Shown here piece by piece: positions 35,465 through 48,145 of a stretch of DNA of 64,000 nt. A model generated the notes under the pieces. That model was not told where the DNA came from and did no database searches. It was given only the letters and a program-made list of their open reading frames with translations. The position numbers and the translations under genes were made by a program. Source of the stretch: Cercis canadensis (taxonomy: Eukaryota > Streptophyta > Magnoliopsida > Fabales > Fabaceae); NCBI GenBank assembly GCA_003255065.1, contig QAOA01005888.1, positions 165,094-229,093 of the forward strand. The letters are read 5' to 3'. The first letter of the stretch is position 1. Each line of letters opens with the position of its first letter.

Positions 35465-36925
35465 ATGGAAGGTCAAATTGTGAGGTCAAGATTCAAGAGA
35501 GTTTGTGTTTTCTGTGGGAGCAGCACTGGTAAGAGGGATTGCTATGGAGATGCTGCCATTGAATTGGGCCAAGAGTTGGTACTTCTTCATGATTCTTCGT
35601 GCAACTTTAATACCCGTTTCCTCTTTTCTCCCATTGCCATCTTTTTATTTAGTTAAGTAATGTTTGTTTTATGGAAAGGTTTCAAGGGGGTTGGATCTTG
35701 TTTATGGTGGTGGAAGTATTGGCTTAATGGGGCTTGTTTCACAAGCCGTTCATCGTGGTGGAGGCAAAGTTCTTGGGTAAAAAAGAACAATTTCTTTTTT
35801 ATTCTAGTTTATCAAGTGTAGTTTTTTTCATTTTACTTGCCATTTTTTTTAACTCTACTATTAATCTTTCATGTCTTTCGGTTGAATTATTGCTCAAAAG
35901 GATCATTCCCCGGACGCTAATATGCAAAGAGGTGCATATATTTAACTTGGGGTTTCCATTCCTCTTTGACATTGTAGATTAGGTGTTTTCTGTTTTGGTG
36001 GTATTTTTAATTTAGTTATCGAGTTAGGTAGCCATTTCTGAAAATGCGTGCATGTGTTTGGATCTATAGATAACTGGTGAAACGGTAGGGGAGGTAAGGC
36101 CAGTAGCTGACATGCACCAAAGGAAGGCAGAAATGGCCCGTCATTCTGATTGTTTTATTGCCCTTCCAGGTTGCATCTCCCACTCCACTACACTCTATGT
36201 CTTACTATTTATTACCTTTTTACTGTTTTCTGTCCTTGATCTTGACCTTAAATGATCAATCTTGTTTTTCTATGTAATTTGATCAGGTGGGTATGGAACC
36301 TTAGAAGAACTATTGGAAGTTATCACTTGGGCTCAACTGGGTATTCATGACAAACCTGTAAGGAGTCATAAAATAAAACCCCAGGGGTTGGAAGGCATTT
36401 AAAGTTTGCACCTTTTCGTCCAAATCCAAAACGTGATTTGAGTTTGACAATCCTATTATCATTCCGCAGGTGGGCTTGCTCAATGTGGATGGCTATTACA
36501 ATTACCTTCTTTCCTTCATTGACAAAGCAGTGGATGATGGCTTCATCAAGCCACCCCAGCGTCACATAATAGTATCAGCTTCCAATGCTAAAGAGCTTGT
36601 TCAGAAACTAGAGGCAGGTTTATTAGTTGATTGTTCGCTTTATTTTCGTTGTGTTATTGCTGGGGTTCTCATATTTTGAAGCTCCGAAATGGAAAAATAC
36701 AAAATGGGTTTTGAAGAAAGAATCTTTCTCAGATTGTACTAACTTGGTGCCTTAATTAATTTCTCGTGGATTGTTTGGTTGTAAATGATGGCATTGTTTT
36801 GTTTTGAATAGGAGTACGTGCCTGTGCATGATGGAGCAATAGCCAAGGCAAGGTGGGAGGTTGAGCAGGAGGAGCAACAGGTGGGGTTCAGTCCCACAAC
36901 TTTGCAGACTGAGGTCGCTCTTTAA
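35465..36925 (+). CDS. LOG: LOG-type cytokinin riboside 5'-monophosphate phosphoribohydrolase
   Basis: Seven exons (35465-35578, 35679-35776, 35901-35931, 36070-36169, 36287-36357, 36470-36613, 36812-36925) join to 223 residues, the usual LOG length. The enzyme releases free cytokinin bases from their riboside monophosphates in one step, in cytosol and nucleus. The N-terminus [20 protein letters not shown] and [12 protein letters not shown] form the Rossmann-like nucleotide pocket. The signature [31 protein letters not shown] contains the conserved Arg-Lys-x-Glu and PGGYGTxxE catalytic elements. GTLEE and EYVPVHD are as in the family. The last intron (36614-36811) starts GC instead of GT; only this junction gives the expected [11 protein letters not shown]. 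Confidence 0.96.
36614..36811 (+). other. GC-AG intron in LOG
   Basis: The donor is GAG/GCAGGT and the acceptor is GAATAG/GAG. Using the GT four bases downstream shifts the frame and meets a stop within a few codons, whereas the GC donor restores the conserved LEEYVP reading. GC donors are about 1% of plant introns. Confidence 0.8.
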
Positions 36926-38296
36926 AGAGAGACATAATAAAAGAAAGAACAAAAAAGTTAGGGAGAGGGGAAAAGGTGTTTTCCTCTATTCGCTTTTTTG
37001 CTCTGATTTTGGGACGTATACCAACCACACGCCATAATGGTATAGTAAGGTAAGTTATGATAGACTGTTAAGGGGGATGGAAGAGATCTAGGGAGGGGAT
37101 TGCCATTCACAATCACAAAGCTTTTGGTTTGGGTAACGAAAAAGTCTCTCATTCTCATCTTTAGTTGGCTTCTCAACTTTGTAATATTGTTGAACCTCGA
37201 ATTATGTATAAAATATTATATAAGAAATAAGAGCTAGATCCAAAAAAAGAGCAGCTTTTCTTGTTTTTTTGGGGTTTTGGTTATTTGGCGTATTTCATTG
37301 ATGTAGATCATGCATGCCTGACTGCGGGTGTTATGATATTCTCCTGCTTTTATCTCTGGCAGTTTTTAAGGTACTGTTGTGGGGGTGGGATGATTTATGC
37401 ATTTTCATCTTTTTAGGAATCTTGAAATGATGAGGCATGCGTTGGTCGAGTTCTGCAGTTCCCTTTTAGCCAACCCTTTACCTGTGTGATTGTTGTTGCC
37501 TTCTTTTTGTTGCCTTTGCCTGGGTTCCTGCAACTAAAATCAGAGTCCAGGATATATCGTATGGTACAGGCTACAGCTCGTTTGCAGGCAGGGACAGATG
37601 TTTTGAAATCCAGTTCCAGGCTGATTGTAGCGCTATTGATTTTGATTTTAATAAATATCAATCTCATACTCACTCACTTAAAAGAAAGGGGGACCAAAGG
37701 AGGAGAATGCATGTACCTCCAAATTTCTAATGATAGCTTTTCCCAATTGCGATTCCACGTCTTTCTTGCTGGGTATGAGTCACTATTTTAAGAGCATTTT
37801 TAGTAATATGTAGTTTCGTTCCGCTTGGTATGAAATTGAAAGGATGAGGGCCCTGCTGCTGATGGAATGAGGGAAACTTTTGGAAAAGGGGAGCAGGGAG
37901 CAAGAGATAAATAAGTGGGTAATAATGAGTGTATTAGTAATACTAACAGTATAACCGTTCTGTTTGCCTACTCCTTGAGGGAACATAAAGCGCTTTGCAT
38001 GGTTTACCCCAACAAGCATGAGCATGAAGGGCATATCGCATATGCAAAGTCTACACTACAGAACACTACTGTTGGCGTTGGGGACCCCCCCCACATTTGT
38101 GTTTGAGTGGGCCTTGTCGCTCTTCTTCTTACTTCTCACAGAGTCAGGGTCACCCAGTGCCGCTCTTCCTCGATCTTCAAATCTTAATTTCATGGCTTGT
38201 CCGCCACCCAACCCCATTGTCCCCATTTCATAACTAACTATATATAGGTCAGCTCCACACAAGCCTTGGTTTTAACTCTATATCATTATCATTACT
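36926..38296. other. 3' flank of LOG and intergenic DNA
   Basis: No gene recognised. Open frames at 37413-37791 and 37915-38262 overlap on both strands and have no protein-like pattern. Confidence 0.5.
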
Positions 38297-38975
38297 AGGG
38301 AAGGGGGACCACCTTTTACACTCCTCTCCTCCTATGTTCAACCATTTTTATGCTTCTTCTACCAATTACTAAACCAACTTCACAATTCTCTTTTCTCTTA
38401 TTAATTAACATGTACCCATAATAGCATCTTACCTATTCAAAACCCTTAGAGGATGGTGTAGCATTACATTTATGCTCAGTTGGGTGGGTTTGTGTGGGAT
38501 CTACTCAATGATTTTAGTGTTATTACGAAGATTTTAAAAAATTGAGTCACTTAGTATGTATCAGAATATACAGTTCATTATAAAATGTAGAAACGGCATA
38601 ATATCGAAAAACGTGCTAAGAAATAATTTTTCAAATTTATTTTTTAGCACATTTTCTTATATCGTGATATTTTTATATTTTATAAGAAACTGTATGTTTT
38701 TGCATATACTGGGTGACTTAATTTTTCAAAATTTTTTCAATGACATCAAAATCACATTGTAAATCTCATTATATCCCATTCAATTAAGGAGGATGTAGCA
38801 TAGCCCTCACCTTATTAATTACTGGCTAGGAGGACCACTTTTTACACTCCTCTCCTCTTATGTTCAAGCATTTTATGCTCCTCCTCCTACCAATTACTAA
38901 ACCAACTTCACAATTCTCTTTTCTCTTACTAATTAACATGTACCCATAATAGCATCTTACCAATTCAAACCCTTT
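38297..38975 (+). repeat. Direct 150-bp duplication flanking a MITE
   Basis: 38305-38447 and 38828-38975 are about 90% identical (shared block CCAATTACTAAACCAACTTC through ACCCATAATAGCATCTTACC). The MITE at 38448-38811 lies exactly between them. There is no N here, so the duplication is likely real. Confidence 0.85.
38448..38811. mobile_element. Foldback MITE (GGTGAG family), third copy
   Basis: The right end is the complement of GGTGAGGGCTATGCTACATC, matching the copies at 9920 and 14108. The interior shares GTGTTATTACGAAGATTTT and the long palindrome with TTATAAAATGTAGAAACGG. The left end is degraded and no matching target duplication was found. Confidence 0.75.
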
Positions 38976-41209
38976 TCCTAAACTGCTTTACCTTTCTGAT
39001 CTTTGATCTTTTTTTTTTTTTTTTTAATGTTNTTTTTTTAAATGTTTTGCTACTGATTTGGCTAATGAATTTTCGCTCACAGTACCTTATGTTTTTGTTC
39101 CAAGATGTAACCGAACTGGGCCGGCCCAATTTTCTATACGTTGATTGTTACCAAAATGGAACTCTAGGCAACCAGCTCATTATTTCAGGCAGAGGTTTAC
39201 CAATCCAATCGCCATGGGCCCATGGCTGCCCAAAATTATAGACTAAAACAATTTTTATAATTAGACATATAATACATACTCCCTTTCAGATGTTAATAAT
39301 AATGTTATCCTTCCGAAACCATATGATAATCCCTATCTACCTCATTCCAAACTAGGGATGGCAATTTGCCCCAGACCCAATGGGGCCCCNCCTAAATATG
39401 CTCTTTTTCCAACAACAAAAAATCTATTTAGAGAATTAAATTTGAGATGAATAAAATATGATCTTGTTAGATAATGACAAGTTGATGTGTTTTTATGTAA
39501 TCAAACAACATTGTCTAACGTGGGATGTGTTTTTAAGATCGTCTAAAAGAAGATTTAATTTCGATGCACGAAAGCAGGTCTGAGAGATATCTTTATCGTT
39601 AAAATAAATAAATAAAAATAGTAGAAACATTGTAATACTTAACACTTTAATAACAAGTTTAAATTATCATTTATCATAACTTAATTTATTATTTATACAA
39701 GTACACATAAACAACATCTTTAGCAATTTCTCCAAAAAGGGTTGAAGTCTTAAGTTTAAGGCTTTATTCTCCAAGTTAAAAAATATAACTCTATCCTCTA
39801 TTTATTTAATAACAAAAACTTAATTATTTTACACTGTAGGAAAATTAATTAGTTTTCCTTTGCCCCCAATGNGAGATGAATAAAATATGATCTTGTTAGA
39901 TGATGACAAGTTGATGTGTTTTTATGTAATCAAACAATAGAAACATTGTCTAACGTGGGATGTGTTTTTAAGATCGTCTAAAAGAAGATTTAGTTTCGAT
40001 GCACGAAAGCATGTTTGAGAGATATCTTTATCGTTAAAATAAATAAATAAAAATAGTAGAAACATTGTAACACTTAACACTTTAATAACAAGTTTAAATT
40101 ATCATTTATCATAACTTAATTTATTATTTATACAAGTACACATAAACAACATCTTTAGCAATTTCTCCAAAAAGGGTTGAAGTCTTAAGTTTAAGGCTTT
40201 ATTCTCCAAGTTAAAAAATATAACTCTATCCTCTATTTATTTAATAACAAAAACTTAATTATTTTACACTGTAGGAAAATTAATTAGTTTTCCTTTGCCC
40301 CCAATGATATCTCTCTATTGTCCTGAAACTTTAACTTAATTCACTTATTCGATTCAAACGCCATGTGATTGTAGATTCTGATTTCTAAATAACAATTCAA
40401 AGAAAGATCTTGATACCTTGTTTGTATACTTATTTTCTATGTCCTGTTTCTACCCTATTTCCCACGTCGAATCATATTAGTACTTGCTGTTGGTGATTGA
40501 CAAGAAAATGAAAAGAACCCTGGCCTTCCATTATGTGGCTTGAAATCAAATTGAGAATCAGTCAATCAGACAAATATTTGAGTCTAAATTACTTTTATAT
40601 CCTCGTCCATTGAAAATTCATGGATCTTGTTGTCATCTTATTAAGCACTAAAGATATTTATAAACAAATGAAAAGGACAAAAGCCCATATTTGTCAAATA
40701 GTACGCCCTTGTCTCCTCTCCATTGACATTTTGGGTAGACTTAGAAGCCTTACTTCCTTCAGGATTGAGATCATTTCTCAGTGATTGTTTAATTTTATTT
40801 TATTTTTTTTTTAAGTTTACACTCAAGGTATTTTCATATTTTTTGGATATGAGATTAATCTATGTTCGAGACAATAGCAATAACCGGCAAATCTCTCTTA
40901 ACAAGTGCGACTCTAAAAATTCAAACTTATGACATTTGGCCTATAATGTATTGAGACTCAACCTACTTTCATTGAGCAATACCTTATTGGTTGATTGTTT
41001 AATATTTGGATATCTTCAATCTACTTCTCTCGGATTACATATGCAGCCACCATTTATCTAATTAGAGTATATTTTTTTTAATATTTTGATAATAATTCTA
41101 AATTTAAACACAAAATTCACAAGTCCTGAAAATAATTAAAGTATAATATGAGACTTGTTTTTACCAAAGAAAAAATAAACACAAAAAACCATGCATGCAT
41201 GTTGCTTTA
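38976..41209. other. Intergenic region with three single-N junctions
   Basis: N bases at 39032, 39390 and 39872 break this stretch. At 39032 the two sides share a T-run plus AATGTT. At 39390 a sequence beginning CTAGGGATGGCAATTTGCCC, possibly the end of a hAT-like element, is cut off. No gene was recognised. Confidence 0.6.
39444..40306 (+). repeat. Direct duplication around a single N, probable assembly join
   Basis: 39444-39871 and 39873-40306 are near identical on either side of the N at 39872. The second copy has a 6-bp insertion (ATAGAA) and a few substitutions, the level expected between two alleles. Confidence 0.88.
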
Positions 41210-41427
41210 GGGTATGTTTGGGAGTTCTTTTGGAGGGGAAAGGAGAGGAGAGGAGAGGAATGAGAGAGTCCATTCCCTTGTTTGGGAGTTTTAAGTTTGA
41301 AAGGGGAAGGAGACCAAGGGTTAAACTTTGACCCTTGCACTCCTTTTTTCATTCACAAATTGCAACCCCCCAAATTGGGGGGTTTGGAGGGGTAGAGAAT
41401 TAATTTACTAATTTACCCATACTGTCT
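41210..41427. mobile_element. Partial Tourist-like element cut by an assembly gap
   Basis: It starts GGGTATGTTTGGGAGTTC after a TTA (41207-41209), matching the Tourist terminus seen in ICS intron 11. GGAGAGGAGAGGAGAGG and AGTTTGAAAGGGGAAGGAG blocks follow. The right terminus is not seen because six Ns occupy 41428-41433. Confidence 0.5.
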
Positions 41428-41433
41428 NNNNNN

Positions 41434-43923
41434 TTAGAGTTAATTTAGACAGACACCTCAATAACTTTCTTCTTTTAAAAAAATAAAAATAAAAACGAAG
41501 CTCAATAACTTCAATGCATTTTCGTGTTGCCTTTTAGGCAGATGGTTACCTCTCTATGTTCTTGCTGCAGATAAAGTAAATGGATTATAAGGGCCCTGAG
41601 TTTGGGTTGCGACTTTTGAACCAGTCCAAGCTCAAGTTTCGCCTGATTTATAGGTTTCTGTAAAATCATCTTTAAAAAAAAAATTTGCTTGGAGCTAATC
41701 CGATAATAAACATGTTCTTTTTATGGTTGAGAATTGAGATTGATGCTGACAAGAGAATTGGCACATGCAAAGTACCTTTCTGAAATGAAATAACATGTCT
41801 ACCTTACGTTGTGATAGTTGTCAAGAATTAATTTAATTTAAAAATTTAAATTTTTAGGTGAAGGTCTAAAAATTATTTTATATTATTATTGCACATGAAA
41901 TTTTTTTGAGTTTGAAGCGTAGACAAAATACATGTTCACTAATACTTTATGTTAAAATTTCAATTTAATTAAAAAAAGTGTGGGTAAAATGATTCAATCT
42001 CCTGATCGCTTAGTCAAAGAAACTCTGATACTATATCAAAAATAAATTTAAAACATTTAAGGAAAGACTTAAGAAATACTTAACAATAATTTTATATTTT
42101 ACAATAGCTACTAGAGTGTTGTATGGATCTAGAACATGGTTGTGAATGAAAATTCTGGTTTTGTTGTAATAGTAACAAGTATGGATGAGACTAGAGACGC
42201 AGCAACGCAACTTTGAGAGACCCATTTTCGCAGTTTGGTTTGTTGAAGAAATGAGTGAGTGAAAGAGTCGATTTTTAATTGCTTACCACGAAATTTCCTT
42301 GCCCTTTGGAATTGTAGTTTGTACTAATAAGTTTTTCTATATTTTAGGTAAACAATAAGCTATCGTTTTTAAAATGTGTTGTGGATTGGGTGATACAGTT
42401 TTATGCAGATAGAACATGTGTAGTGTTTGCAGTTGTTAGTCATTAGAATAGTGATTTGTTTACTTAAAAAGATTTATTAGAATATTACTTGGATTTAAAT
42501 TTAATTGTTGAATAAAAAAGATGACAAAGATTATATATTTTATCTAAAATTAATTATAAATTCACATTACTCAAGTTATAATTCAAATAGTTAAATTATG
42601 ACTATCTAAGCTAATTGAGTTGTAGATCAGTTAGTTATAAAACTCTCATCGTAAGAATATAGTTTTGTGTTCAAAACCTCTTATTAATAAAATAAATATC
42701 TCAAAACACTCATCCACACAAAACTACAATTGTGAGTATTTCGACAGCAAGATCCCTGAAACAGAGATCACTCGCCACAAGTTTAGTAAGTTTGACTCTA
42801 TCCAAAGATTGAGATTAAACTATATTTCTTAAGTTAAAAATAAAATTATGGTTGTCTAATATTTTTTAAAAAATAATTAAAATTCAATGAATATAAAAAT
42901 GATATAATAATGTAAGAAATAAGAACATTGTTTTCTGTTTAATTATTTGCAATTCAATAAAACTCCTTCCTATGAGAAAAAAATGTTATTTTAAAAAGAA
43001 AAAGAAAAAATAATAGGGAACCTATGGGGAAAAGACTTGAGAAAATTCGAGGAAATATCATAGGAAGCTACTTTTAACTAACTTTTGTGTCCAAATATAT
43101 AGAGAGAGAACACTTTTGTAAGACTTTGATCTGGTATTACCTTAAGGGGTACTAGAAGAAATTAGCAAGTCTTTAAATCAGTGAAGCAATTATCATTTAC
43201 TTGTGACATGTGAGAGGAAGACTTCTTCAGGTCTACCGCGCTGAAGACTTCCCAGTCAAAGGGTCATAATCTCCATCAAAGAAAACTGTCCTTTTCATCT
43301 TTCTTTTTTTGTTTTTTTGTTTTAAAAAAGATAGAGAGATAGATGTGTGGGGTTTCAAATTCAAACAATCTCGCCAGTACATGAAAGTAATGTCCCAAAC
43401 GCGGAGATGCTTTTGAATTGACAATCATATATTGGGAAAAAGAAAAACTGCAGCTTTCATTGTATTCTTTTGGGGTCACTCAATTTTAAAGACTCCGGGA
43501 ATATAGACGAATTGACTTACAACCATTGGCATAAGTATCTTTCATAATTCATATCAAATATAATTACATATATATCATATGACTATCGATAACAGTTCAT
43601 AATTTATTTTTTATTTTTTATTTTTTTTTAAATCTTGGATGCTACATAACCCTTTTCCTTTAATAATTTCATCCAATTTAATTTTATTATATTTGAACTT
43701 TAGAATTTTATAATAAAATATCTAATATTTAACCATCAAAATATTTTAAGTTGGAATCTCTATACTCTTAAGGTCCTAACTAAAAAAGTTAACTTTATTT
43801 ATATAATGATAAAAAATAAAATAAAAAAACAAACAAACTTTGTGCCTCTCATTAATTTTCATGATCCATTAGTAACCTATAAATTTTTTGAATGAAATTG
43901 ACATGAAACAAATGTAGTTAACA
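41434..43923. other. AT-rich intergenic region with a dispersed repeat copy
   Basis: About 41815-42105 is the second copy of the repeat also found at 2041-2330 and 58555-58815. Nothing else is recognisable, and no exon chain or conserved protein was found on either strand. Confidence 0.55.
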
Positions 43924-44399
43924 CACTACAAGAAAATTTCTATTTTCTCACGGAACAAATCTGTGAGAAATGGGAAAAAAAATCTGTGAGAAACACTGTT
44001 CTCATGAAATTTCTCACAAATCTTAAGACGTGAGAAAAAAAGGCGTGACAAAAGTATTTTCTCACAAACAAAGTGGTCCGTGAGAAATTTCTCACAGCGT
44101 TTTTCACGAATAAACATTTGTTACGCGTGAGAGTATATCATGCATAAGTCGTTTAGTTTCTCACGGACCTGCGTCTATGAAAAACGCCGTGATAAATTTT
44201 TTTTTTTTGCTCAAATAACTATTTATTTTTTCTGAACATTTAATCAAATTAACAAACAAAATTAAATGAAATATAATTAAATTTTATAAATAAAATTGAA
44301 TTAAAATTAAAAAAATTTATACAATATAAAAAAATACAATGGGAAGCCTTAAGTCCTAAGCGCTACTCCTCCTCGTCTATCCTCAAGTCCTGAGTTACG

Positions 44400-45940
44400 T
44401 CATCGTCACCGGGGGGTTGTGGGGCCGAACCGGATGCTGGACTATAGTGTTGCTATAGTAACTCTCCCAACATAGTTGCCATGGATATGCCATTGCGATC
44501 CAGTGCTTGGGCCACTGGGCAAAGGCGAGCCACTTTCTACTACAAGCTGACCATCTGACTGGTGGGAGGACTGTATAGGCTATGAGTTGGTAGAGTCCAA
44601 TATGCCAACCTTAGAGCTCAAGCCATAGACCTGACCCTTCTTATTATTCCCGCCGACAACATCGAGTCATAGCCCAATGTCATCGACAGAAAAGGAAGAA
44701 GACCCGGTCTGGCTCTCAGACTGACGCCTCTCAAACTTAGTATGCATAGATAAAATAATTATGTTAGTTTTAGAATTAATATATGTAACTCACATAAAGA
44801 CTTAAGGGTGAATTTAGTACTTACAAAGGTAGACTCTACTTGTTAATGTACTCAGCCCTTAATAGAGCTGTATTGGAGGTGACAAAACACCTTCGGAGCA
44901 TTAGACTCTTTGCCCAACTCCTTCATCTACAAAAAACAAAAAACAAAAAACAAAAAACAAAAATTGTTAGTAAACATAAAATGACATATCTAAAAAAAAT
45001 AACGTTATTAAATAAAGCACTTACCAACCTCCATTTGTGCTCGTAGACGGTGATAGAGCCACCCCTGTGAAAGGCCTACCCCTGATCTAAGGAACAATTA
45101 TTCTTGTTCCTCTCATAGATAGCTCTATACTTCTGGGAGGTCCATATGGCTCTGAGGGCTTCAAGTATAGCATGCGACAACCAATCGCTCTTAGACTTCT
45201 TGATCCTGATGTCTTGAAAAGAAGCACGTAGATTATCATAACACTTAGAGAGTCAGATCTTATGAATCTGGGTCTCATGTTTGGGCGCCCAAGCACATTT
45301 TCTCTACATTAGAAAACATAAAATCAATGCTAGTAAATATGTATTAGAATTAACTTAGAATAAAGTTAAATCAAATAATTCTTACCTTAAACTTTGTCCA
45401 CCAGAGTTCCTTCACGTCATTAGGAATTGAGGTGAAGTCCAGTTAAGGCTGCTCAAATTTTGACTTGTAGATAGTCAAAAAGTAGTTCACAGGCTTATTA
45501 GAAGGCACAAAGTTAGAAAAAAAGAATTAGTTGTTAAGTAATAGAAATAATTAATAGTAAATCTATAAGAAAAAAAATGTTAAGTATTAGAATTAACTTA
45601 CTTCTTTCTCCCGTGTGGCTCAATAACCAACTGACTATCAGACAATCGGAAGCTCGGATGTGGACGTGGTGAGTTCAAAATGGATAGACTCGTGTGCAAC
45701 GACCTTCCAGTAGCCAACGATACGAAGCTTGGGGTGGTAGCTACTGAGCATCCCTCGTTCATTGTAGTGGGCGACGAGGTGCTCGCCAACATCGGGATTG
45801 ATATGAACATAGACAAGGCCGGCTTGGTCTAAGAAGGCTGTGCCTTGCAGCCTTGCATCTATCCCTCCTGGACGGCGGCCCAATTGTCGGAGATGACTGT
45901 CTCGACTGGTTTGACATCTGTTATACAATTTAAATAAAAC
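44400..45940 (-). pseudogene. Remnant of CACTA second ORF (plant transposase, Ptta/En/Spm type)
   Basis: Reading the minus strand, 45300 to 45028 gives a stretch with SKSDWLSHAILEALRAIW, TSQKYRAIYERNKNN and HRGGSITVYEHKWR, the conserved Trp, Asn-Lys and GGS pattern of the Ptta/En/Spm domain (PF03004). Further along, about 44930-44850 reads ELGKESNAPKVFCHL, and about 44650-44590 reads GQVYGLSSKVGILDS, the usual C-terminal end of this family. In-frame stops occur in each piece (for example after TQIHKI and after CSLDQG). Introns presumably separate the blocks. It is an accessory DNA-binding protein gene of the element and is no longer functional. Confidence 0.75.
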
Positions 45941-45964
45941 CAATGAAATAGTTAGTACAATAAA

Positions 45965-46265
45965 ACCAGTAATCCCTAACCCCTAAACCTAAACTATTAA
46001 ATCTAAACCCTAAACCCCAAACTCCTAAATCCTTAATCATATCCTTAAACCCCTAAATTTCAAACCCCAAACTATTAAATCACTAAACATTAACCCCCAA
46101 ACTCTAAAACTTTTTAACCACAAACCCTAAATAAAAATTTAGAGTTTTCCCTAAAAATTAAACATTTCAAGAATTTGTTATTCTATACAATTAAACACAA
46201 TTAATAAAATCCATAACAAAAGCAACTAAACCCTAACCCCCAAATCCCTTTAATCCTAAACCCTA
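45965..46265 (+). repeat. Degenerate CCCTAAA (telomere-like) tract inside the CACTA element
   Basis: Units such as AACCCCTAAACCTAAAC, AAACCCTAAACCCC and ACCCTAAATAAAA recur irregularly over about 300 bp, interleaved with AAACTATTAAATC. The tract looks like a degraded plant telomere-type repeat but lies between the element's pseudogene and its right subterminal region. Confidence 0.6.
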
Positions 46266-47271
46266 AATAAAAAATTAGACAAAATTTCTCCTAAAAATTA
46301 AATATTCCAAGAATTTATTATTCCACACAATTAAACAAAATTAATAAAATCCAACAAAGACAATGCATATCATCACAAACCCCAGTCAACAAAAAATTAA
46401 TAAAATCTAGGACAAAAGCAACAGATTACCAACAGAAGCAATACAAAATTAATAAAATCCAACAAAGACAATGGATATCATAATAAATCCCAATCAACAC
46501 AAAATTAATAAAATCCATCACAAACAATGAAGTTGAAATAAAGAAAATAAATCATGAAACCAAAAATATTACATACCGTTTGAGAGAGAGAGAGAACCCA
46601 AGAGAGAAAGTGGGTGAACGCTGACGAGCTAGAAAAAGAATCACCACCATTGATAGAGAGAGATAGAGAGGCTGAATCACAAAGGCAGAAGGAATTTGTG
46701 GGGATTTTTTAATTTGGGGCTGAGGGTTCTATGAGAAATTGAGAGAAATTGAGAGAAAATCTTCAGAATCGCAGAAGAATAGTGGATTTTTGGGCGAAAA
46801 ATGGATTTGGGGATTAGGGTTCTATGAGAGATTGAGAGAAGATTGACTGAATCGCGATGACGGATAAAACCCATATTTCTCACGAACATTCTCTCAAGTG
46901 TGGTCCATGAGAAACAAACCCTGATTTTCAAATTTTAAGTAAAACGGTGCGTTGCATTTTCTCACAGACTTTCTCATAAAATTTCTCACGGATCTTGTCT
47001 CATAAAATTTCTCACGGATCTTGATGGTGTGAGGAATTCCATGAGAAATTTTGAAGTTTCTCACGGACTAGGTCTATGAGAATTATAAACACAATTATGG
47101 GGACGGTTGGGACATGTATTTCTCACAGAATATTGTCACGGTTACATCTATTCATGAAAAAGTGTGTGAGAAAATCTCAACAGTTACTTCTATAAAAAAT
47201 ATTGCATTTTTCTCACGAATTTTTTGTCTGTGAAAAAATTCCATGACTAAAACATTTTTTTTCTCGTAGTG

Positions 47272-47829
47272 ATAGTTAAATCCTTAAAGTAATTTGTTTG
47301 AATATTTAAAAAATATAATTGGGTAACAAATATTCTACTAATATGTTCATTTTTTTTTTGAAGTCTACAAAAGTTTATATTGACATTATATATAAATTAT
47401 TCTCTTGATATATTGTGAATAGGGATTTGGACTGGTCGAATGAAGCTGCGTCAACGTAAAGTGATCTTCGTTTAATTCTTTTGGTGATTCTTTATTGGTA
47501 AACATATAACAATGTGACGTGGCCTGCTTTAAAGTTAGAATAACTTATTTTTAACTAGAAGAGTCTCTTATTATTTTTAAACATTATCATATGTAATGTC
47601 TGAACTACTACTTCTTTTGACAAAAATAATAAATATCACTAAATAAGTTGATCAAATATTTACAACGAGATAATGATTTGACTTATGATAGCTCAACTAA
47701 TCAGGCATCTATTTAGTCTTTTAGCTTAAGAAATTGCTCAAGTTACAAATTCAAACTTTCGTTTTCTTTTCTATGATCTTTAGGAAGTAATTGAAATTCG
47801 TTTTGGATGGTCTGAGAGAAGGTTTATTT
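47272..47829. other. AT-rich intergenic region
   Basis: No gene or repeat is recognised up to the MITE that starts at 47830. Confidence 0.5.
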
Positions 47830-48136
47830 GGCAATTTGACTGAAATAATACATTTGTACAAAATATTTACATAAATGGGATACTTTTCAAATTATTTACG
47901 TAAAATGAGCACTTTCAAATATTTTATTAATTTTTTAATCAAAGTTTAAACACATTTTTGGTAAAAATAGGTCACGCTTTTCCTAAAAAATAGTCATGCT
48001 TATGGCAAAAGCGTGTTTAAACTTTGATTGAAATATTACTAAAATATTCAAAAGTACTCATTTTACGTAAATAATTTGAAAAATATCTTATTTGTGTAAA
48101 TAGTTTGTCTAAATATATTATTTCAGTCAAATTACC
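47830..48136. mobile_element. MULE-type MITE with perfect 9-bp target duplication
   Basis: Inverted ends GGCAATTTGACTGAAATAAT and ATTATTTCAGTCAAATTACC differ at a single base. Flanks GGTTTATTT at 47821-47829 and 48137-48145 are identical. The arms pair for over 100 bp (for example ATTTACGTAAAATGAGCACT with its near complement), so the 307-bp element is an almost complete hairpin. Confidence 0.9.
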
Positions 48137-48145
48137 GGTTTATTT

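Larger units (their letters stand above)
43924..47271. mobile_element. CACTA (En/Spm) DNA transposon, defective
   Basis: The left end is CACTACAAGAAAATTTC and the right end is the complement, CACTACGAGAAAAAAAATG. Subterminal regions (43940-44200 and about 46690-47240) are packed with TTTCTCACGG / CCGTGAGAAA motifs in both orientations, the binding-site arrays expected of CACTA elements. The 3-bp flanks are ACA and ATA, an imperfect target duplication. The interior carries a decayed minus-strand gene (44400-45940) and a CCCTAAA-rich tract (45965-46265). No TNP2-type catalytic transposase was seen, so the element is non-autonomous. Confidence 0.92.

Noticed and set aside
36614-36622. GT donor four bases downstream in LOG exon 6
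   Set aside because: It shifts the frame and reaches a stop in the next exon, destroying the conserved EYVP segment.
37413-38262. Several overlapping open frames after LOG
   Set aside because: They occur on both strands over the same DNA with no conserved motif or exon structure.
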